Origin: Millisia brevis NBRC 105863
GTDB taxonomy: Bacteria > Actinomycetota > Actinomycetes > Mycobacteriales > Mycobacteriaceae
Reading direction: 5' to 3'
NCBI RefSeq assembly: GCF_001552615.1
Contig: NZ_BCRN01000003.1
Coordinates: 1-64,000 of the forward strand
DNA: 64,000 nt
A model generated the notes under the pieces. That model saw nothing but the letters and a program-made list of their open reading frames with translations, ran no database searches and had not been told where the DNA came from. A program made the translations under genes and the position numbers. Below are positions 16,757 to 27,055 of the stretch, piece after piece (the stretch's first letter is position 1; each line of letters opens with the position of its first letter).

Positions 16757-17425
16757 GTGAGCCTGCCGCTGCATGAACCGATCGCCGCGCGCCCCCGGCT
16801 GCGCGGGGTGATCCACCAGTACTCGGCGGTTGTCGCGGTGATCGCGGGCATCGCGCTGGTGGTGGGGGCCGCGATCCTGCGGGGTCCGATGGCCGCGGTC
16901 GCCTGCGCGGTCTACGCGATCGCCATCTTCGGGCTCTTCGCCGTCAGCGCGAGCTACCACCGCATCACCTGGCGATCGGCACAGACCCGCAAGCGCATGA
17001 AGCGCGCCGATCACTCGATGATCTTCGCCTTCATCGCCGGAACCTATACGCCGTTCTGCGCGCTGGCCCTGCCGTCACCCCAACGCTGGTGGGTGCTCGG
17101 CGTGGTGTGGGCCGGCGCGATCGCCGGGATCGTCATGAAGATGGCCTGGCCGGACGCGCCGCGGTGGCTCGGGGTGGCGCTGTACATCGCGCTCGGCTGG
17201 GTGATCGTGGTGGTGGCGCCCACCCTGGTCGCATCGGCGGGGCTGCCGGTGCTGCTCCTGCTCGCGGCGGGCGGGGTGCTCTACAGCGTCGGCGGGATCT
17301 GTTACGCGCTGCGCCGTCCCGATCCGTGGCCGTCCACCTTCGGCTATCACGAGGTCTTCCACGCGGCGACGGCCGTGGCCGCGCTGCTGCACTACATCGC
17401 CGCCTGGTTGGTGGTCACCGCCTGA
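16757..17425 (+). CDS. Hemolysin III / TrhA-family membrane protein
   Basis: This seven-helix PAQR-like protein (222 residues) has the family signatures RGVIHQYSAVVAVIAG at the start, FAVSASYHRITW, RADHSMIFAFIAGTYTPFC and FGYHEVFHAATAVAALLHY. Conserved His and Asp residues in these motifs form the putative membrane zinc site of hemolysin III/YqfA proteins. Bacterial members have been linked to membrane homeostasis. GTG 16757 is used here; GTG 16748, three codons earlier, is equally possible. Confidence 0.88.
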   Translation: MSLPLHEPIAARPRLRGVIHQYSAVVAVIAGIALVVGAAILRGPMAAVACAVYAIAIFGLFAVSASYHRITWRSAQTRKRMKRADHSMIFAFIAGTYTPFCALALPSPQRWWVLGVVWAGAIAGIVMKMAWPDAPRWLGVALYIALGWVIVVVAPTLVASAGLPVLLLLAAGGVLYSVGGICYALRRPDPWPSTFGYHEVFHAATAVAALLHYIAAWLVVTA

Positions 17426-17435
17426 ACCGACACTC

Positions 17436-17473
17436 CCCGCGGCACCCGGACCGACCGGACCGAGCGCCGCGGG
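17436..17473. terminator. GC-rich hairpin between convergent genes
   Basis: CCCGCGGC (17436-17443) and GCCGCGGG (17466-17473) form a perfect 8-bp stem between the hemolysin III stop and the small minus-strand gene. There is no clear U tract. Confidence 0.45.
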
Positions 17474-17477
17474 ACGA

Positions 17478-17509
17478 GAGTCATTCGTCGAGGCGAGTCA
17501 TTCGTCGAG
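17478..17509. repeat. 15-bp tandem duplication at a gene end
   Basis: GAGTCATTCGTCGAG occurs at 17478-17492 and again at 17495-17509, a 17-bp period. The second copy contains the stop codon and last residues (RLDE) of the 35-residue gene, so the stop is duplicated just downstream. Confidence 0.7.
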
Positions 17510-17605
17510 ACGATGCTCTTCCTCGCGCTCGAGGCGATCGCGCTGCTCCTGGCGATCCTTTTCCTTCTCCTCGATCTCCTGCTCGCGGGTGTTCTTGTTC
17601 GACAT
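17498..17605 (-). CDS. Small highly charged protein (35 residues)
   Basis: ATG 17605 is preceded by a textbook Shine-Dalgarno sequence (GGGAGGAG, 8 nt away). The product is almost entirely Glu, Arg, Lys, Asp and Gln (KEKDRQEQRDRLEREEEH) and should be one long charged helix. It follows era by 41 bp on the same strand, so it may be read from the era transcript. No family recognised. The strong ribosome binding site is the main reason to accept it. Confidence 0.6.
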   Translation of the reverse strand: MSNKNTREQEIEEKEKDRQEQRDRLEREEEHRLDE

Positions 17606-17646
17606 CGTGCGACTCCTCCCGATCGGAACCGATAACCCCATCGATA

Positions 17647-18570
17647 CTAGAAGCCCAAGCGCCCCAATTGCTTCGGATCGCGCTGCCAATCCTTGGCCAC
17701 CTTGACGCGCAGGTCGAGGTAGATGCGGGTGCCCAGCAGGCGCTCGATCTGGGCGCGGGCGTTGGTGCCGACCTCCTTGAGGCGGGCCCCCTTGCGGCCG
17801 ATCACGATCGCCTTCTGGCTGTCCCGTTCGACGTAGAGGATCGCGTGGACGTCGAGGAAGTCGTCGCGGCCCTCGCGCTCCTCGACCTCCTCGATCACCA
17901 CCGCCAGCGAATGGGGCAGTTCGTCGCGGACCCCTTCGAGCGCGGCCTCGCGGATCAGCTCGGCCATCAGGGTTTCCTCGGGCTCGTCCGTCAACTCCCC
18001 ATCGGGGTAGAAGGCGGGCCCCTCGGGCAGCAACGAGACCAGCACCTTGGTGACGACCTCGAGCTGCTCACCGGAGGTCGCCGATACCGGCACCACCTCG
18101 CTGTCGGGCCCGAGGAAGGACGAGACCGCCAACAACTGTTGGGCGACCGCGTCGCGGCCGACCTTGTCGATCTTGGTGACCAGGCCGACGATCGGGGTGC
18201 GGCCGGCGTTCTGGCGCACCTGCTCGAGGATCCACCGGTCGCCGGGGCCGATCTTCTCGTCGGCCGGGAAGCACATGCCGATCACGTCGACCTCGGCGTA
18301 GGTATCGCGGACCAGCTCGTTGAGCCGCTGCCCGAGCAGGGTGCGCGGGCGGTGCAGACCGGGGGTGTCGACCAGGACGATCTGGTAGTCGTCGCCGTGC
18401 AGGATGCCGCGGATCGTATGCCGGGTGGTCTGCGGTCGCGACGAGGTGATCGCGATCTTCTCGCCGACCAGCGCATTGGTCAGCGTCGACTTGCCGGTAT
18501 TGGGCCGCCCGACGAAGCAGACGAAACCGGAGCGGAATTCCTCGTTCCCCGAACGACCGTCACTTGCCAC
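17647..18570 (-). CDS. era: GTPase Era
   Basis: Era binds the 3' end of 16S rRNA and helps assemble the 30S subunit. The 307-residue protein has G1 [10 protein letters not shown]2 in TTRHTIRG, G3 VDTPG, G4 TKID and G5 SATSG, then a C-terminal KH domain with [22 protein letters not shown]. The GTG start lies inside the 3' end of the upstream CBS gene (11-nt overlap), showing translational coupling within a phoH-ybeY-CBS-era chain. Confidence 0.97.
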   Translation of the reverse strand: MASDGRSGNEEFRSGFVCFVGRPNTGKSTLTNALVGEKIAITSSRPQTTRHTIRGILHGDDYQIVLVDTPGLHRPRTLLGQRLNELVRDTYAEVDVIGMCFPADEKIGPGDRWILEQVRQNAGRTPIVGLVTKIDKVGRDAVAQQLLAVSSFLGPDSEVVPVSATSGEQLEVVTKVLVSLLPEGPAFYPDGELTDEPEETLMAELIREAALEGVRDELPHSLAVVIEEVEEREGRDDFLDVHAILYVERDSQKAIVIGRKGARLKEVGTNARAQIERLLGTRIYLDLRVKVAKDWQRDPKQLGRLGF

Positions 18571-19864
18571 TGGGTACCCGCTCCTCGTCGTTTTCCGCGT
18601 CGTCGTCGACCGGTTCCTCGCGTGCCGCCCGCACCGTCGTCACCCGGATGCGGCCGCGAGGATCCCGGCCGCCCTCCGCGGTCAGCCGCAGTCCGTGCGC
18701 GTGCACGACCGCCCCCGGCAACGGGATCCGGCCGAGTTCACTGGCGAGCAGGCCGGAGACGGTGTCGACGTCCTCCTCCTCGATCTCGAGGTCGAACAGT
18801 TCACCGAGTTCGTCGAGCGGCAGCCGCGCGGAGACCCGGTAGATGCCGTCGTCGAGTTCCCGGATCGGCGCGACCTCCGCCTGGTCGTATTCGTCGGCGA
18901 TCTCCCCGACGATCTCCTCGAGGACATCCTCGATGGTGACCAGGCCGGCGGTGCCGCCGTATTCGTCGACCAGGATCGCCATGTGGTTGCGGTCGCGCTG
19001 CATCTCGTCGAGCAGCTCGTCGAGCGCCTTGGAGTCCGGTACGAAGACCGCCTCGCGCATCACGGAGCCGACCGGGCCGGCGACACCTTCGCGGGAGGCG
19101 TGGTCGACCAGGTCGCGCAGGTAGACCACACCGAGCACGTCGTCGACGTTCTCGCCGATCACCGGGATGCGGGAATGCCCGCTGCGCACCGCCAGCGAGG
19201 TCGCCTGGGCGACGTTCTTGTCCGACTCGATCCACACCATCTCGGTGCGCGGCACCATCACCTCGCGCGCCTGGGTATCGCCGAGTTCGAAGACCGACTG
19301 GATCATGCGGCGTTCCTCGTCGTCGACGACACCGCGTTCACCGGCCAGGTCGACGACCTCGCGCAGTTCGATCTCCGAGGCGAAGGGGCCGTTGCGGAAG
19401 CCGCGGCCGGGGGTGATCGCGTTGCCGACCAGGATCAGCAGCTGCCCGACGGGCGCCAACAGCACGCCGACCACCCGCAGGATCGGCGCGGAGGCCAGCG
19501 CCAGCGAGTAGGCGTGCTGGCGGCCGAGGGTGCGCGGTCCGACGCCGATGACGACGTAGTCGACGATCACCATGATCACCGCCGCGATCAGCAGCGGCTG
19601 CGGGACCGGTAGATCCTTCAGGCCCGCCACCAGCAGGACGGTCGCCGAGACGGCGCACAGGATGCGCAGCAGCACCGCGAGGTTGACGTACTTGGCCCGC
19701 TCCGAGAGCACCCGCAGCAGGCTTTGGGCGCCCGGCCGCTCCGATCGCGCCATGTCCTCGACGCGGGCGATCGATGCGGTGTTGAGGGCGGCGTCCAGGG
19801 CTGCGAAGAGCCCGCCGATCGGAACGAGAACGACCGCGACGGCGATCTGGGACCAGTCGTTCAC
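18560..19864 (-). CDS. CNNM/CorC (HlyC) family membrane protein with CBS domains
   Basis: The 434-residue protein has an N-terminal CNNM (DUF21) membrane domain with about four helices ([40 protein letters not shown]). A CBS pair follows: [20 protein letters not shown] and [31 protein letters not shown]-terminal CorC_HlyC domain ends it ([18 protein letters not shown]). Related proteins are tied to magnesium or cobalt efflux. The start is GTG 19864, overlapping the ybeY stop. Conserved linkage of ybeY with a CorC-type gene is common in bacteria. Confidence 0.92.
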   Translation of the reverse strand: MNDWSQIAVAVVLVPIGGLFAALDAALNTASIARVEDMARSERPGAQSLLRVLSERAKYVNLAVLLRILCAVSATVLLVAGLKDLPVPQPLLIAAVIMVIVDYVVIGVGPRTLGRQHAYSLALASAPILRVVGVLLAPVGQLLILVGNAITPGRGFRNGPFASEIELREVVDLAGERGVVDDEERRMIQSVFELGDTQAREVMVPRTEMVWIESDKNVAQATSLAVRSGHSRIPVIGENVDDVLGVVYLRDLVDHASREGVAGPVGSVMREAVFVPDSKALDELLDEMQRDRNHMAILVDEYGGTAGLVTIEDVLEEIVGEIADEYDQAEVAPIRELDDGIYRVSARLPLDELGELFDLEIEEEDVDTVSGLLASELGRIPLPGAVVHAHGLRLTAEGGRDPRGRIRVTTVRAAREEPVDDDAENDEERVPSGK

Positions 19865-20417
19865 CGACTGCGGCCGGCGTCGGGACCGGAATCGTCCAGG
19901 AACCCGATGCTGCCGAGGACCCGCTCGTCCCGGGCTGCGACCGCGGCGTCGCGGCGGTGCTGCCGATCGCGTTCGTACCAGCCCTCGAGCAGCCGGGCCT
20001 GCAGCGCGAACATCTCTTTTTCCTCGTCCGGCTCGGCGTGGTCGAAGCCGAGCAGGTGCAGGACCCCGTGCACGGTGAGCAGGGCGAGTTCGTGTTCGAG
20101 CGAATGCCCGGCCTTCTGCGCCTGCTCGGCGGCAAAGGGCGGGCACAGCACGATGTCACCCAGCATCTCCGGGCCCGGTTCCGCGGAATCCGGTCGACCG
20201 CCGGGCTCGAGCTCGTCCATCGGGAAGGACATCACATCGGTCGGGCCGGGCAGGTCCATCCACTGCTGGTGCAGGTCGGCCATCGTCGGCGAGTCGACCA
20301 GCACCATCGACAGCTCGGCCGCCGGGTGCACGTCCATCGCTCCGAGCGCGAACGTCGCGACCGAGACGAGGTCCTCGAGCGAGACCTCGACGCCCGACTC
20401 GTTGGCGATATCGATAC

Positions 20418-20421
<4 letters not shown>
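19861..20421 (-). CDS. ybeY: Endoribonuclease YbeY
   Basis: YbeY is a zinc-dependent RNase that matures 16S rRNA and takes part in ribosome quality control. The 186-residue protein holds the defining motif [11 protein letters not shown] (three His ligands) plus [10 protein letters not shown] and [11 protein letters not shown]. It is slightly longer than E. coli YbeY because of a charged C-terminal tail. GTG start overlaps the phoH stop (GTGA) and its own stop overlaps the CNNM gene. Confidence 0.96.
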
Positions 20422-21491
<1,070 letters not shown>

Positions 21492-21671
21492 GTGGCGGTC
21501 GATGCCTGCTTTCCGTACGACTGTGGGGCGCGAAGTTCTGCGTATGCCGACCGTTTCCCGGTCGTGAGCATTCTAACGTGATCGCCCCGGTCGGCATTCC
21601 CATTAATCGCGCGCCCCGCCGCCCGGTCGGCGCCCGCCCGATGGCCGCACCGTCCCGGCTAGGCTGACCGG

Positions 21672-21950
21672 GTGCTGACCGCCATCGTTCTCATCTCCGC
21701 CGAGGTCGACCGGATCCCCGAGGTTGCCGAAGCCGTCACCGCGATCGACGGGGTCACCGAGGTCTACTCGGTGACCGGGGATACCGACCTGATCGCCATG
21801 ATCCGGGTCCGCGAATACGACCAGTTCCACGAGGTCATCGCCGGGAAGGTCAACAAGGTCGACGGCGTCCTGGACACCTACACCCACATCGCCTTCCGCG
21901 CGTATTCGAAGCACGACCTCGAATCGGCGTTCAACCTCGGCCTGGACTGA
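21672..21950 (+). CDS. Stand-alone Lrp/AsnC ligand-binding (RAM) domain protein
   Basis: The 92-residue protein is a RAM domain alone (TAIVLISAEVDRIPEVAEAV, GDTDLIAMIRVREYDQFHEV) with no DNA-binding helix. Such proteins bind amino acids and may hetero-oligomerise with full regulators. The start is a GTG with TAGGCT exactly 6 nt upstream and no Shine-Dalgarno, so a leaderless mRNA is likely. It is divergent from phoH and convergent with rsmE. Confidence 0.85.
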   Translation: MLTAIVLISAEVDRIPEVAEAVTAIDGVTEVYSVTGDTDLIAMIRVREYDQFHEVIAGKVNKVDGVLDTYTHIAFRAYSKHDLESAFNLGLD

Positions 21951-21966
21951 CCGCCGGTAGCGACGT

Positions 21967-22743
21967 TCAGTCGTTCGGCCCGGGCACCGGTAGCGCCGCC
22001 GGGGTCCACCGGTCGGTGAGCACCCCGATCGCGCCGAGGGCGACCGCCGCCGCCGTCGAGGTGCGCAGCACGGTCGGCCCGAGCACGGTCGCGACCGCTC
22101 CCGCAGCGGTGAACTGCTCGATCTCCTGATCGGACAATCCACCCTCCGGCCCGATGATCAGCACGATCTTCTCGCGCTCGCGCAGGTCCAGGCCGGCAAG
22201 CGGGGTTGCGCCGGATTCGTGCAGCGCCAGGGCCGCCCCACCGCCGGCGACCACCCGCCCGATCAGCGCGCTCACCTCGGCGGTGCTGTGCAGATCGGCG
22301 ACCTGCGGGACGCGCAGACGCCGGGACTGCTTCGCCGCGGCCGTCGCCACCGCCTGCCAGCGAGCCACACCCTTGGCGGCCTTGCCGGTATCCCAGCGGG
22401 ACACCGACCGACCCGCCTGCCAGGGCACGATCGCGTCGGCGCCCGCCTCGGTGGCCAGGTCGACCGCCAGTTCGGAGCGTTCCGACTTCGGCAGGCCCTG
22501 TACGACGGTCACCCGCGGCAGCCGCTGCTCTTCGACGAATCGGTCGAGGACCCGGAAGTCCAGACTGCCCTTGTCGACGGCGGTCACCTCCGCCGCGACG
22601 CCGCTCCCGTGCCCGTCGGCGACGATCAGCCGCTCGCCGATGCGCAGCCGGCGCACCGTGGCGGCATGCTTGCCCTCCGGCCCCGCCAACGTGCCGATCC
22701 CGCCGACCGGCGGTAACTCATCGGCGTAGAAGACCGAATCCAC
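21967..22743 (-). CDS. rsmE: 16S rRNA m3U1498 methyltransferase RsmE
   Basis: RsmE methylates N3 of U1498 in 16S rRNA using S-adenosylmethionine. The 258-residue protein has an N-terminal PUA-like domain (GKHAATVRRLRIGERLIVADG) and a SPOUT knot with VTVVQGLPKSERSELAVDLATEAGAD split across its signature, KIVLIIGPEGGLSDQEIEQF and LGPTVLRTSTAAAVALGAIG. The knot motifs GPEGG and LRTSTA are intact. It follows dnaJ2 by 9 nt, as in other actinobacteria. Confidence 0.95.
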   Translation of the reverse strand: MDSVFYADELPPVGGIGTLAGPEGKHAATVRRLRIGERLIVADGHGSGVAAEVTAVDKGSLDFRVLDRFVEEQRLPRVTVVQGLPKSERSELAVDLATEAGADAIVPWQAGRSVSRWDTGKAAKGVARWQAVATAAAKQSRRLRVPQVADLHSTAEVSALIGRVVAGGGAALALHESGATPLAGLDLREREKIVLIIGPEGGLSDQEIEQFTAAGAVATVLGPTVLRTSTAAAVALGAIGVLTDRWTPAALPVPGPND

Positions 22744-22752
22744 GACGTCGGA

Positions 22753-23898
22753 TCAGCGGGTGAACGCGTCACGCAGGCGCGAGAACAAGCCGCTATTGCC
22801 GGAACCGGCGGTCACGACCTCGGAGACGTCCCGACCGTTGTGCTCCCGCAACTGCTCGAGCAGCTTGTGCGATGCGGAGTCCAGCCGGGAGGGCACGACA
22901 ACATCGACGTGCGCCCGCAGGTCGCCACGCGCTCCCGATCGCAGCTTGGGCATGCCCTGGCCGCGCATCAGCAGTTCGGCGCCGGGCTGGGTACCGGGCT
23001 CGATCGTGATGTCCTTGGGTCCCTCGAGGATCGACTCCACCGACAGGGTGGTACCGAGCGCGGCGTCGTACATCGGCACGCGGACGGTGCAGTGCAGATC
23101 GTCGCCGTCGCGGACGAAGACCTCGTGCGGCTTCTCGACCACCTCGGCGTAGATATCGCCGGCGGGGCCACCGCCCGGGCCGACCTCACCCTGCGCGGCG
23201 AGCCGGATGCGCATACCGCTGCCGACACCGGCCGGGATCTTGATCGCGATATCGCGACGGGCGCGCACCCGACCGTCGCCACCACACTTGCGGCAGGGAT
23301 CGGTGATCACCTCGCCGACACCACTGCAGGTGGGGCACGGCCGGGAGGTCATCACCTGGCCGAGGAAGGAACGCTGGACCGACTGGATCTCGCCGGCGCC
23401 GTTACAGGTGGAGCAGCGCTGCGGCTTGGAGTCGCCGTTGGTGCCCGCGCCGGTGCACACATCGCACAGCACCGCGGTATCGACCGTGACGTGCTTGGTG
23501 ACGCCGGCGGCACACTCCTCGAGGGTCAGCGCGGTGCGCAGCAACGAGTCGGAACCCGGCTGCACCCGGCTGCGCGGTCCGCGCGAACCGGCGGCCGCTC
23601 CCCCACCGAAGAAGGCTTCGAAGACGTCGCCCAGACCGCCGAAGCCGGCACCGAAGCCGGCGTCCCGGCCGCCACCGGCGCCGGAGAGCGGATCGCCACC
23701 GAGATCGACGATGCGCCGTTTCTCCGGGTCGGACAGCACCTCGTAGGCGGCCGAGACCTCCTTGAAGCGCGCCTGCGCCTCGGGGTCCGGATTGACGTCC
23801 GGATGCAATTCCCGCGCCAGCTTTCGGTAGGCGCGCTTGATCTCCGGATCGGACGCCTTCCGGTCCACGCCGAGAATGCCGTAGTAGTCCCGTGCCAC
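22753..23898 (-). CDS. dnaJ2: Chaperone DnaJ (DnaJ2)
   Basis: This DnaK co-chaperone has 381 residues from GTG 23898. The J domain opens the protein ([23 protein letters not shown] at ELHPDVNPD). A Gly/Phe linker with [14 protein letters not shown] follows. Four CxxCxGxG zinc repeats are present ([32 protein letters not shown]), then the C-terminal substrate-binding domain. The ATG eight codons upstream (MRTRDTK) is an alternative start. It lies 162 bp downstream of hrcA, and rsmE follows. Confidence 0.95.
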   Translation of the reverse strand: MARDYYGILGVDRKASDPEIKRAYRKLARELHPDVNPDPEAQARFKEVSAAYEVLSDPEKRRIVDLGGDPLSGAGGGRDAGFGAGFGGLGDVFEAFFGGGAAAGSRGPRSRVQPGSDSLLRTALTLEECAAGVTKHVTVDTAVLCDVCTGAGTNGDSKPQRCSTCNGAGEIQSVQRSFLGQVMTSRPCPTCSGVGEVITDPCRKCGGDGRVRARRDIAIKIPAGVGSGMRIRLAAQGEVGPGGGPAGDIYAEVVEKPHEVFVRDGDDLHCTVRVPMYDAALGTTLSVESILEGPKDITIEPGTQPGAELLMRGQGMPKLRSGARGDLRAHVDVVVPSRLDSASHKLLEQLREHNGRDVSEVVTAGSGNSGLFSRLRDAFTR

Positions 23899-24060
23899 CT
23901 TCGTGTCTCTCGTTCTCATTCGTCGAAATCTGTGGCGTCGAGCTTCGTGATCGCCGCACGCCAATCGGTCCCGATACGCCACGACCGGGTGGAGTGCGCA
24001 ACTCCGCCGCGCGATCCGCGGCGGTACGCCGGCGCCCGCCCAGGCACGCCGTGCCGGCGG

Positions 24061-25101
24061 CTACCGTGCCGCCAATACCTCGCCTATGTATCGCGCAACG
24101 GCGGCAACCGAGGCAATTGTTCCCGGATAGTCCATCCGAGTCGGGCCGAGCACGCCCATCGCCCCCAGTTTGTTCCCCGAAGAACCGTACCCGGTCGATA
24201 TCACCGTCGCCGCGCGCATCTGCTCGACCTCGGTTTCCCCACCGATCTTGACCGTCACCTGCCCGGTCTCGACCGAGGCGAGCAGGCGCAACATCACCAC
24301 CTGCTCCTCGAGCGCTTCGAGGACCGAGCGCAGCGAGCCGGGGAAGGCCGCATGGCCGGAGAAGTCGGCGGCGTTGTTGGTCAGATTCGCCGTGCCGCCG
24401 AGCAGCAGACGCTCCTCGGGATGCTCGACGAGCGTCTCGATCAGTACCGTCGCCGAGCGGATGACCGCCTCGCGGACATCGGTCGGCGCGGCGTCCGCCA
24501 ATTCGGAGACCGCGACCGAGGCCTGGGCCAACGGCTTGCCGGTCAACGCGTTGCCGAGCAGTTCGCGCAGCCGGGCGACACCGTCGTCGTCGAGAATGTC
24601 GCCGAGTTCGACGATGCGCTGATCGACGCGGCCGGTATCGGTGATCAACACCAACAGCAGCTTGGCCGGGGTCAGCGAGACCACCTCGATATGCCGCACC
24701 CGCGAGGCCGACAGCGTCGGATACTGCACGATCGCGACCTGCCGGGTCAGCTGGGCGAGCAGGCGCACCCCGCGGCGCAGCACGTCATCGAGGTCGACGC
24801 CGGACTCGAGGAATTCGAGGATCACCCGACGTTCCGCGGACGACAGCGGCTTGATCTCGTCGATGCGGTCGACGAAGAGGCGATACCCCTTGTCGGTGGG
24901 AACACGTCCCGAACTGGTGTGCGGCTGGGCGATATAGCCCTCGGCCTCGAGGACCGCCATATCGTTGCGCACCGTCGCACTCGACACACCGAGGTTGTGC
25001 CGGTCGACGAGCGACTTCGACCCCACCGGTTCCTTGGTGGCCACAAAGTCGGCGACGATGGCTCGCAGAATCGCGAAACGCCGCTCATCCGTGGTCGACA
25101 T
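24061..25101 (-). CDS. hrcA: Heat-inducible transcription repressor HrcA
   Basis: HrcA represses groE/groEL genes at CIRCE operators and is folded by GroEL. The 346-residue protein shows the N-terminal winged helix ([39 protein letters not shown]) and [18 protein letters not shown], then the GAF-like central domain. ATG 25101 has GGAAGGAGG 9 nt upstream. No CIRCE inverted repeat (TTAGCACTC-type) is visible in its promoter region, so autoregulation is not supported. Confidence 0.96.
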   Translation of the reverse strand: MSTTDERRFAILRAIVADFVATKEPVGSKSLVDRHNLGVSSATVRNDMAVLEAEGYIAQPHTSSGRVPTDKGYRLFVDRIDEIKPLSSAERRVILEFLESGVDLDDVLRRGVRLLAQLTRQVAIVQYPTLSASRVRHIEVVSLTPAKLLLVLITDTGRVDQRIVELGDILDDDGVARLRELLGNALTGKPLAQASVAVSELADAAPTDVREAVIRSATVLIETLVEHPEERLLLGGTANLTNNAADFSGHAAFPGSLRSVLEALEEQVVMLRLLASVETGQVTVKIGGETEVEQMRAATVISTGYGSSGNKLGAMGVLGPTRMDYPGTIASVAAVARYIGEVLAAR

Positions 25102-25296
25102 CGCAGCTGCCCTCCTTCCGGTCGTCCCCCATTCGCACCCACTGCGGGGCTAACCGAATCGCCCCATTCTAGTCCGGTGGGCCCGCGGACCGCCGCAACC
25201 GAGCGCGGGAGGTGCCCCACGCCGGCCGGCGGTGGGGGCCGGCACCGGCCGAACGGCGGTGTGGCGGTTCGCCGACCGGCCGGCTGCGGCGTGGCC

Positions 25297-25302
25297 TAAA
25301 GT
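25297..25302 (+). promoter_or_regulatory. Candidate -10 element upstream of the repeat leader
   Basis: TAAAGT fits an actinobacterial -10 and would start transcription near 25309, just before the repeats, placing them in the 5' leader. No clear -35 is seen in the GC-rich sequence before it. The 305-bp gap between hrcA and the next gene otherwise holds only GC-rich sequence. Confidence 0.4.
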
Positions 25303-25311
25303 GCCGATCGT

Positions 25312-25399
25312 CACGCCTTGCCGATGAGGCGCCACGCACTACCGATGACGGCGTTTACGCCCTGCCGACGTAGGCGTCACGCCCGGCCGATGAAGGGAA
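25312..25399 (+). repeat. Four tandem 21-23 bp imperfect repeats in the 5' leader
   Basis: Units begin at 25312, 25333, 25356 and 25378. All share CACGC/TACGC, then a YCCGAYG core, then GGCG or GGG. Units 1-3 can each fold as a stem-loop, for example ACGCC...GGCGT in unit 3 and GCCT...AGGC in unit 1, exposing the CCGATG core in the loop. The last unit runs into the Shine-Dalgarno sequence GAAGGGAAG. Unit lengths are not multiples of three, so they are not coding repeats. Confidence 0.65.
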
Positions 25400-25406
25400 G
25401 TACACG

Positions 25407-26021
25407 ATGGCGAAGGTCATCTCGACCTTGTTCATCTCCGCCGACGGTGTCGCCGAGATCGATCCGGAGTGGCACTTTCCGTTCTACGACGACAACATGG
25501 GCCGCTGCGTCGACGAGGACTACTCCGCCGCCGACGTCCTGCTGCTCGGTCGGATCACCTACGACAGTTTCGCGGGCGCCTGGCCGGATCGCGAGGAGGC
25601 CGGCGGCGAGGACGCCCCGTTCGCGAAGCGGCTGGGCGAACTGCGCAAGATCGTCGCGACCCGCGCGGCCGATCCGGAGCTCGCCTGGCGCAACTGCGAG
25701 GCGACCGACGACCTGGTCGCCACGGTGACCGCCCTGCGCGCCGACCCGAACGGCCCCGACGTCCTGGTTCCCGGCTCGATCTCCGTCGTCCAGCAGTTGC
25801 TGGCCGCCGGGCTGATCGACGAACTGCGGCTGCTGGTCCACCCGGTCGCAGCGCGCACCGGCCGGCGCCTCTTCGACGAGGGCGATACCCCGTACTTCCT
25901 GTCGTTGACCGCCTCGGAGGTCTTCCCGACCGGCGTCGTCCGCCTGATCTACGCCCCGACCGCCCCGCCGGCTCCGGTCGGCTACGCGGACGTCACCGAC
26001 AAGCTCCCCGACGGCGACTGA
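25407..26021 (+). CDS. Dihydrofolate reductase-like / RibD C-terminal domain protein
   Basis: The 204-residue protein has a RibD_C (DHFR-fold) core: KVISTLFISADGVAE at the N-terminus, ADVLLLGRITYDSFAGAW, VLVPGSISVVQQLLAAGLIDELRLLVHP split over the NADPH-binding region, and the family-typical VHPVAARTGRRLFDEGD. Actinobacterial members are NADPH-dependent reductases of unknown substrate. A GAAGGGAAG ribosome binding site precedes ATG 25407. The repeated leader upstream is unusual for this family. Confidence 0.88.
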   Translation: MAKVISTLFISADGVAEIDPEWHFPFYDDNMGRCVDEDYSAADVLLLGRITYDSFAGAWPDREEAGGEDAPFAKRLGELRKIVATRAADPELAWRNCEATDDLVATVTALRADPNGPDVLVPGSISVVQQLLAAGLIDELRLLVHPVAARTGRRLFDEGDTPYFLSLTASEVFPTGVVRLIYAPTAPPAPVGYADVTDKLPDGD

Positions 26022-26037
26022 GGACCGGCCGCGCGGG

Positions 26038-26325
26038 TCATGCCACGGTCGGGAACTTGCGCACCTCCGGAATCCCGGAGGCGCGTTCGGCGGCCAGATC
26101 GAAGGCCGACTGCATCGCCAACCAGGCTCGAGCGGTGCCGACCCCGGCCGCCTCGAGGCGGACAGCCAGGTTCGGGCTGATCCCGGCGTGCCCGTGCAGC
26201 ACCCTGCTCAGAGTGACGCGGGAAACTCCGAGCATGTCGGCGGCGTCGGTGACGCTCAGCCGCAGATCGGCCAAAACGTCCTCCCGAAGGATCTCCCCCG
26301 GATGTACCGGATTCTTCATCGTCAT
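26038..26325 (-). CDS. higA: HigA-type antitoxin (XRE HTH)
   Basis: The 95-residue antitoxin starts at ATG 26325 after GGTGGAG. It opens with [14 protein letters not shown], the HigA signature, then an XRE helix-turn-helix ([23 protein letters not shown]) and [15 protein letters not shown]. It follows higB by 14 bp; toxin-first order is the hallmark of higBA. HigA neutralises HigB and represses the pair, probably through the palindrome at 26633-26646. Confidence 0.9.
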   Translation of the reverse strand: MTMKNPVHPGEILREDVLADLRLSVTDAADMLGVSRVTLSRVLHGHAGISPNLAVRLEAAGVGTARAWLAMQSAFDLAAERASGIPEVRKFPTVA

Positions 26326-26339
26326 ATCTCCACCCAGCG

Positions 26340-26618
26340 CTAGTGATAATCCCGATAGTCGACGAGTTCGACATCCCCACCGGTGAACCGGAAGGTCACG
26401 CGCCAGTTGCCGTTCACCCATATCGACCAGTGCCCGGCCAGGTCCCCTTTGAGGGGGTGCATACGAAACGAGGGTATCGCCAGGTCATCCGGCACTTGGG
26501 CGACATCGAGAGCGGTCAGGATGCGCAGCAGCTTCGGAACGTGCGCCGCCTGAACTCCCTTCTTGGAACCGTCACGGTAGAGGCGCTCCAGGCCCTTGTG
26601 TCGGAATCCGACTATCAC
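26340..26618 (-). CDS. higB: HigB-type toxin (RelE superfamily)
   Basis: HigB is a ribosome-dependent mRNA interferase. The 92-residue protein matches the HigB-1 pattern: [56 protein letters not shown] and [22 protein letters not shown]. The length and terminal YRDYH are normal, so the toxin looks intact. It is first in a two-gene operon with higA. Confidence 0.9.
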   Translation of the reverse strand: MIVGFRHKGLERLYRDGSKKGVQAAHVPKLLRILTALDVAQVPDDLAIPSFRMHPLKGDLAGHWSIWVNGNWRVTFRFTGGDVELVDYRDYH

Positions 26619-26632
26619 CGAACGAGCGTATA

Positions 26633-26646
26633 GCGTAGCGCTACGC
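26633..26646. promoter_or_regulatory. Perfect palindrome, candidate HigA operator
   Basis: GCGTAGCGCTACGC is a perfect 14-bp palindrome, extended to 22 bp with one mismatch. It lies 14 bp before the higB start, where a -10 would sit, consistent with autorepression by HigA. Confidence 0.65.
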
Positions 26647-26704
26647 GATACAAGCGATCGGTGTGCTGCAGATCGGATCCGGCTCGGCCGGCAGAGTTAC
26701 CGCC

Positions 26705-27049
26705 ATGCCTCTCGCACTGAGCATGATCACCGTCGACACCCGGGACGCATTGCCGCTGGCGCGGTGGTGGGCCGAGCAGATCGGCGGCACGATCGTCGCG
26801 GAGAACGACGGCTGGTACGTGGTGGTGGCGCTGACGAACGGTCTGCGACTGTCCTTTCAGAAGGTCGACGATCCGACGCCGGGGAAGAACCGGCTGCACC
26901 TCGATATGACCTCGGACGATCTGGACGCGGATATCGCGCGGCTGCTCGAGGTCGGCGCCACGAAGGTCGCCGACTACGAGATGTACGGCGGCCGGTGGGC
27001 GACGTTGGCCGACCCCGACGGCAACCAGTTCTGCGTCGCCGAAGGCTGA
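26705..27049 (+). CDS. VOC-family (glyoxalase/bleomycin-resistance fold) protein
   Basis: The 114-residue protein is a single VOC domain: MITVDTRDALPLARWWAEQIGG, YVVVALTNGLRLSFQKVDD, NRLHLDMTSDDLDADIARLLE and WATLADPDGNQFCVAEG. The His of RLHLDM and the terminal FCVAE are typical metal-site positions. The substrate is unknown; similar small VOC proteins are widespread in Mycobacteriales. A GTG at 26663 would add 14 residues. It is convergent with hemW, 6 bp between stops. Confidence 0.85.
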   Translation: MPLALSMITVDTRDALPLARWWAEQIGGTIVAENDGWYVVVALTNGLRLSFQKVDDPTPGKNRLHLDMTSDDLDADIARLLEVGATKVADYEMYGGRWATLADPDGNQFCVAEG

Positions 27050-27055
27050 CGCCGA

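Noticed and set aside
15755-17014. Open frame continuing upstream of recO
   Set aside because: Arg/Gly-rich translation antisense to the hemolysin III gene and in another frame of the 15865-16554 gene, with no protein character.
25102-25180. CIRCE operator before hrcA
   Set aside because: No TTAGCACTC-N9-GAGTGCTAA-like inverted repeat is present.
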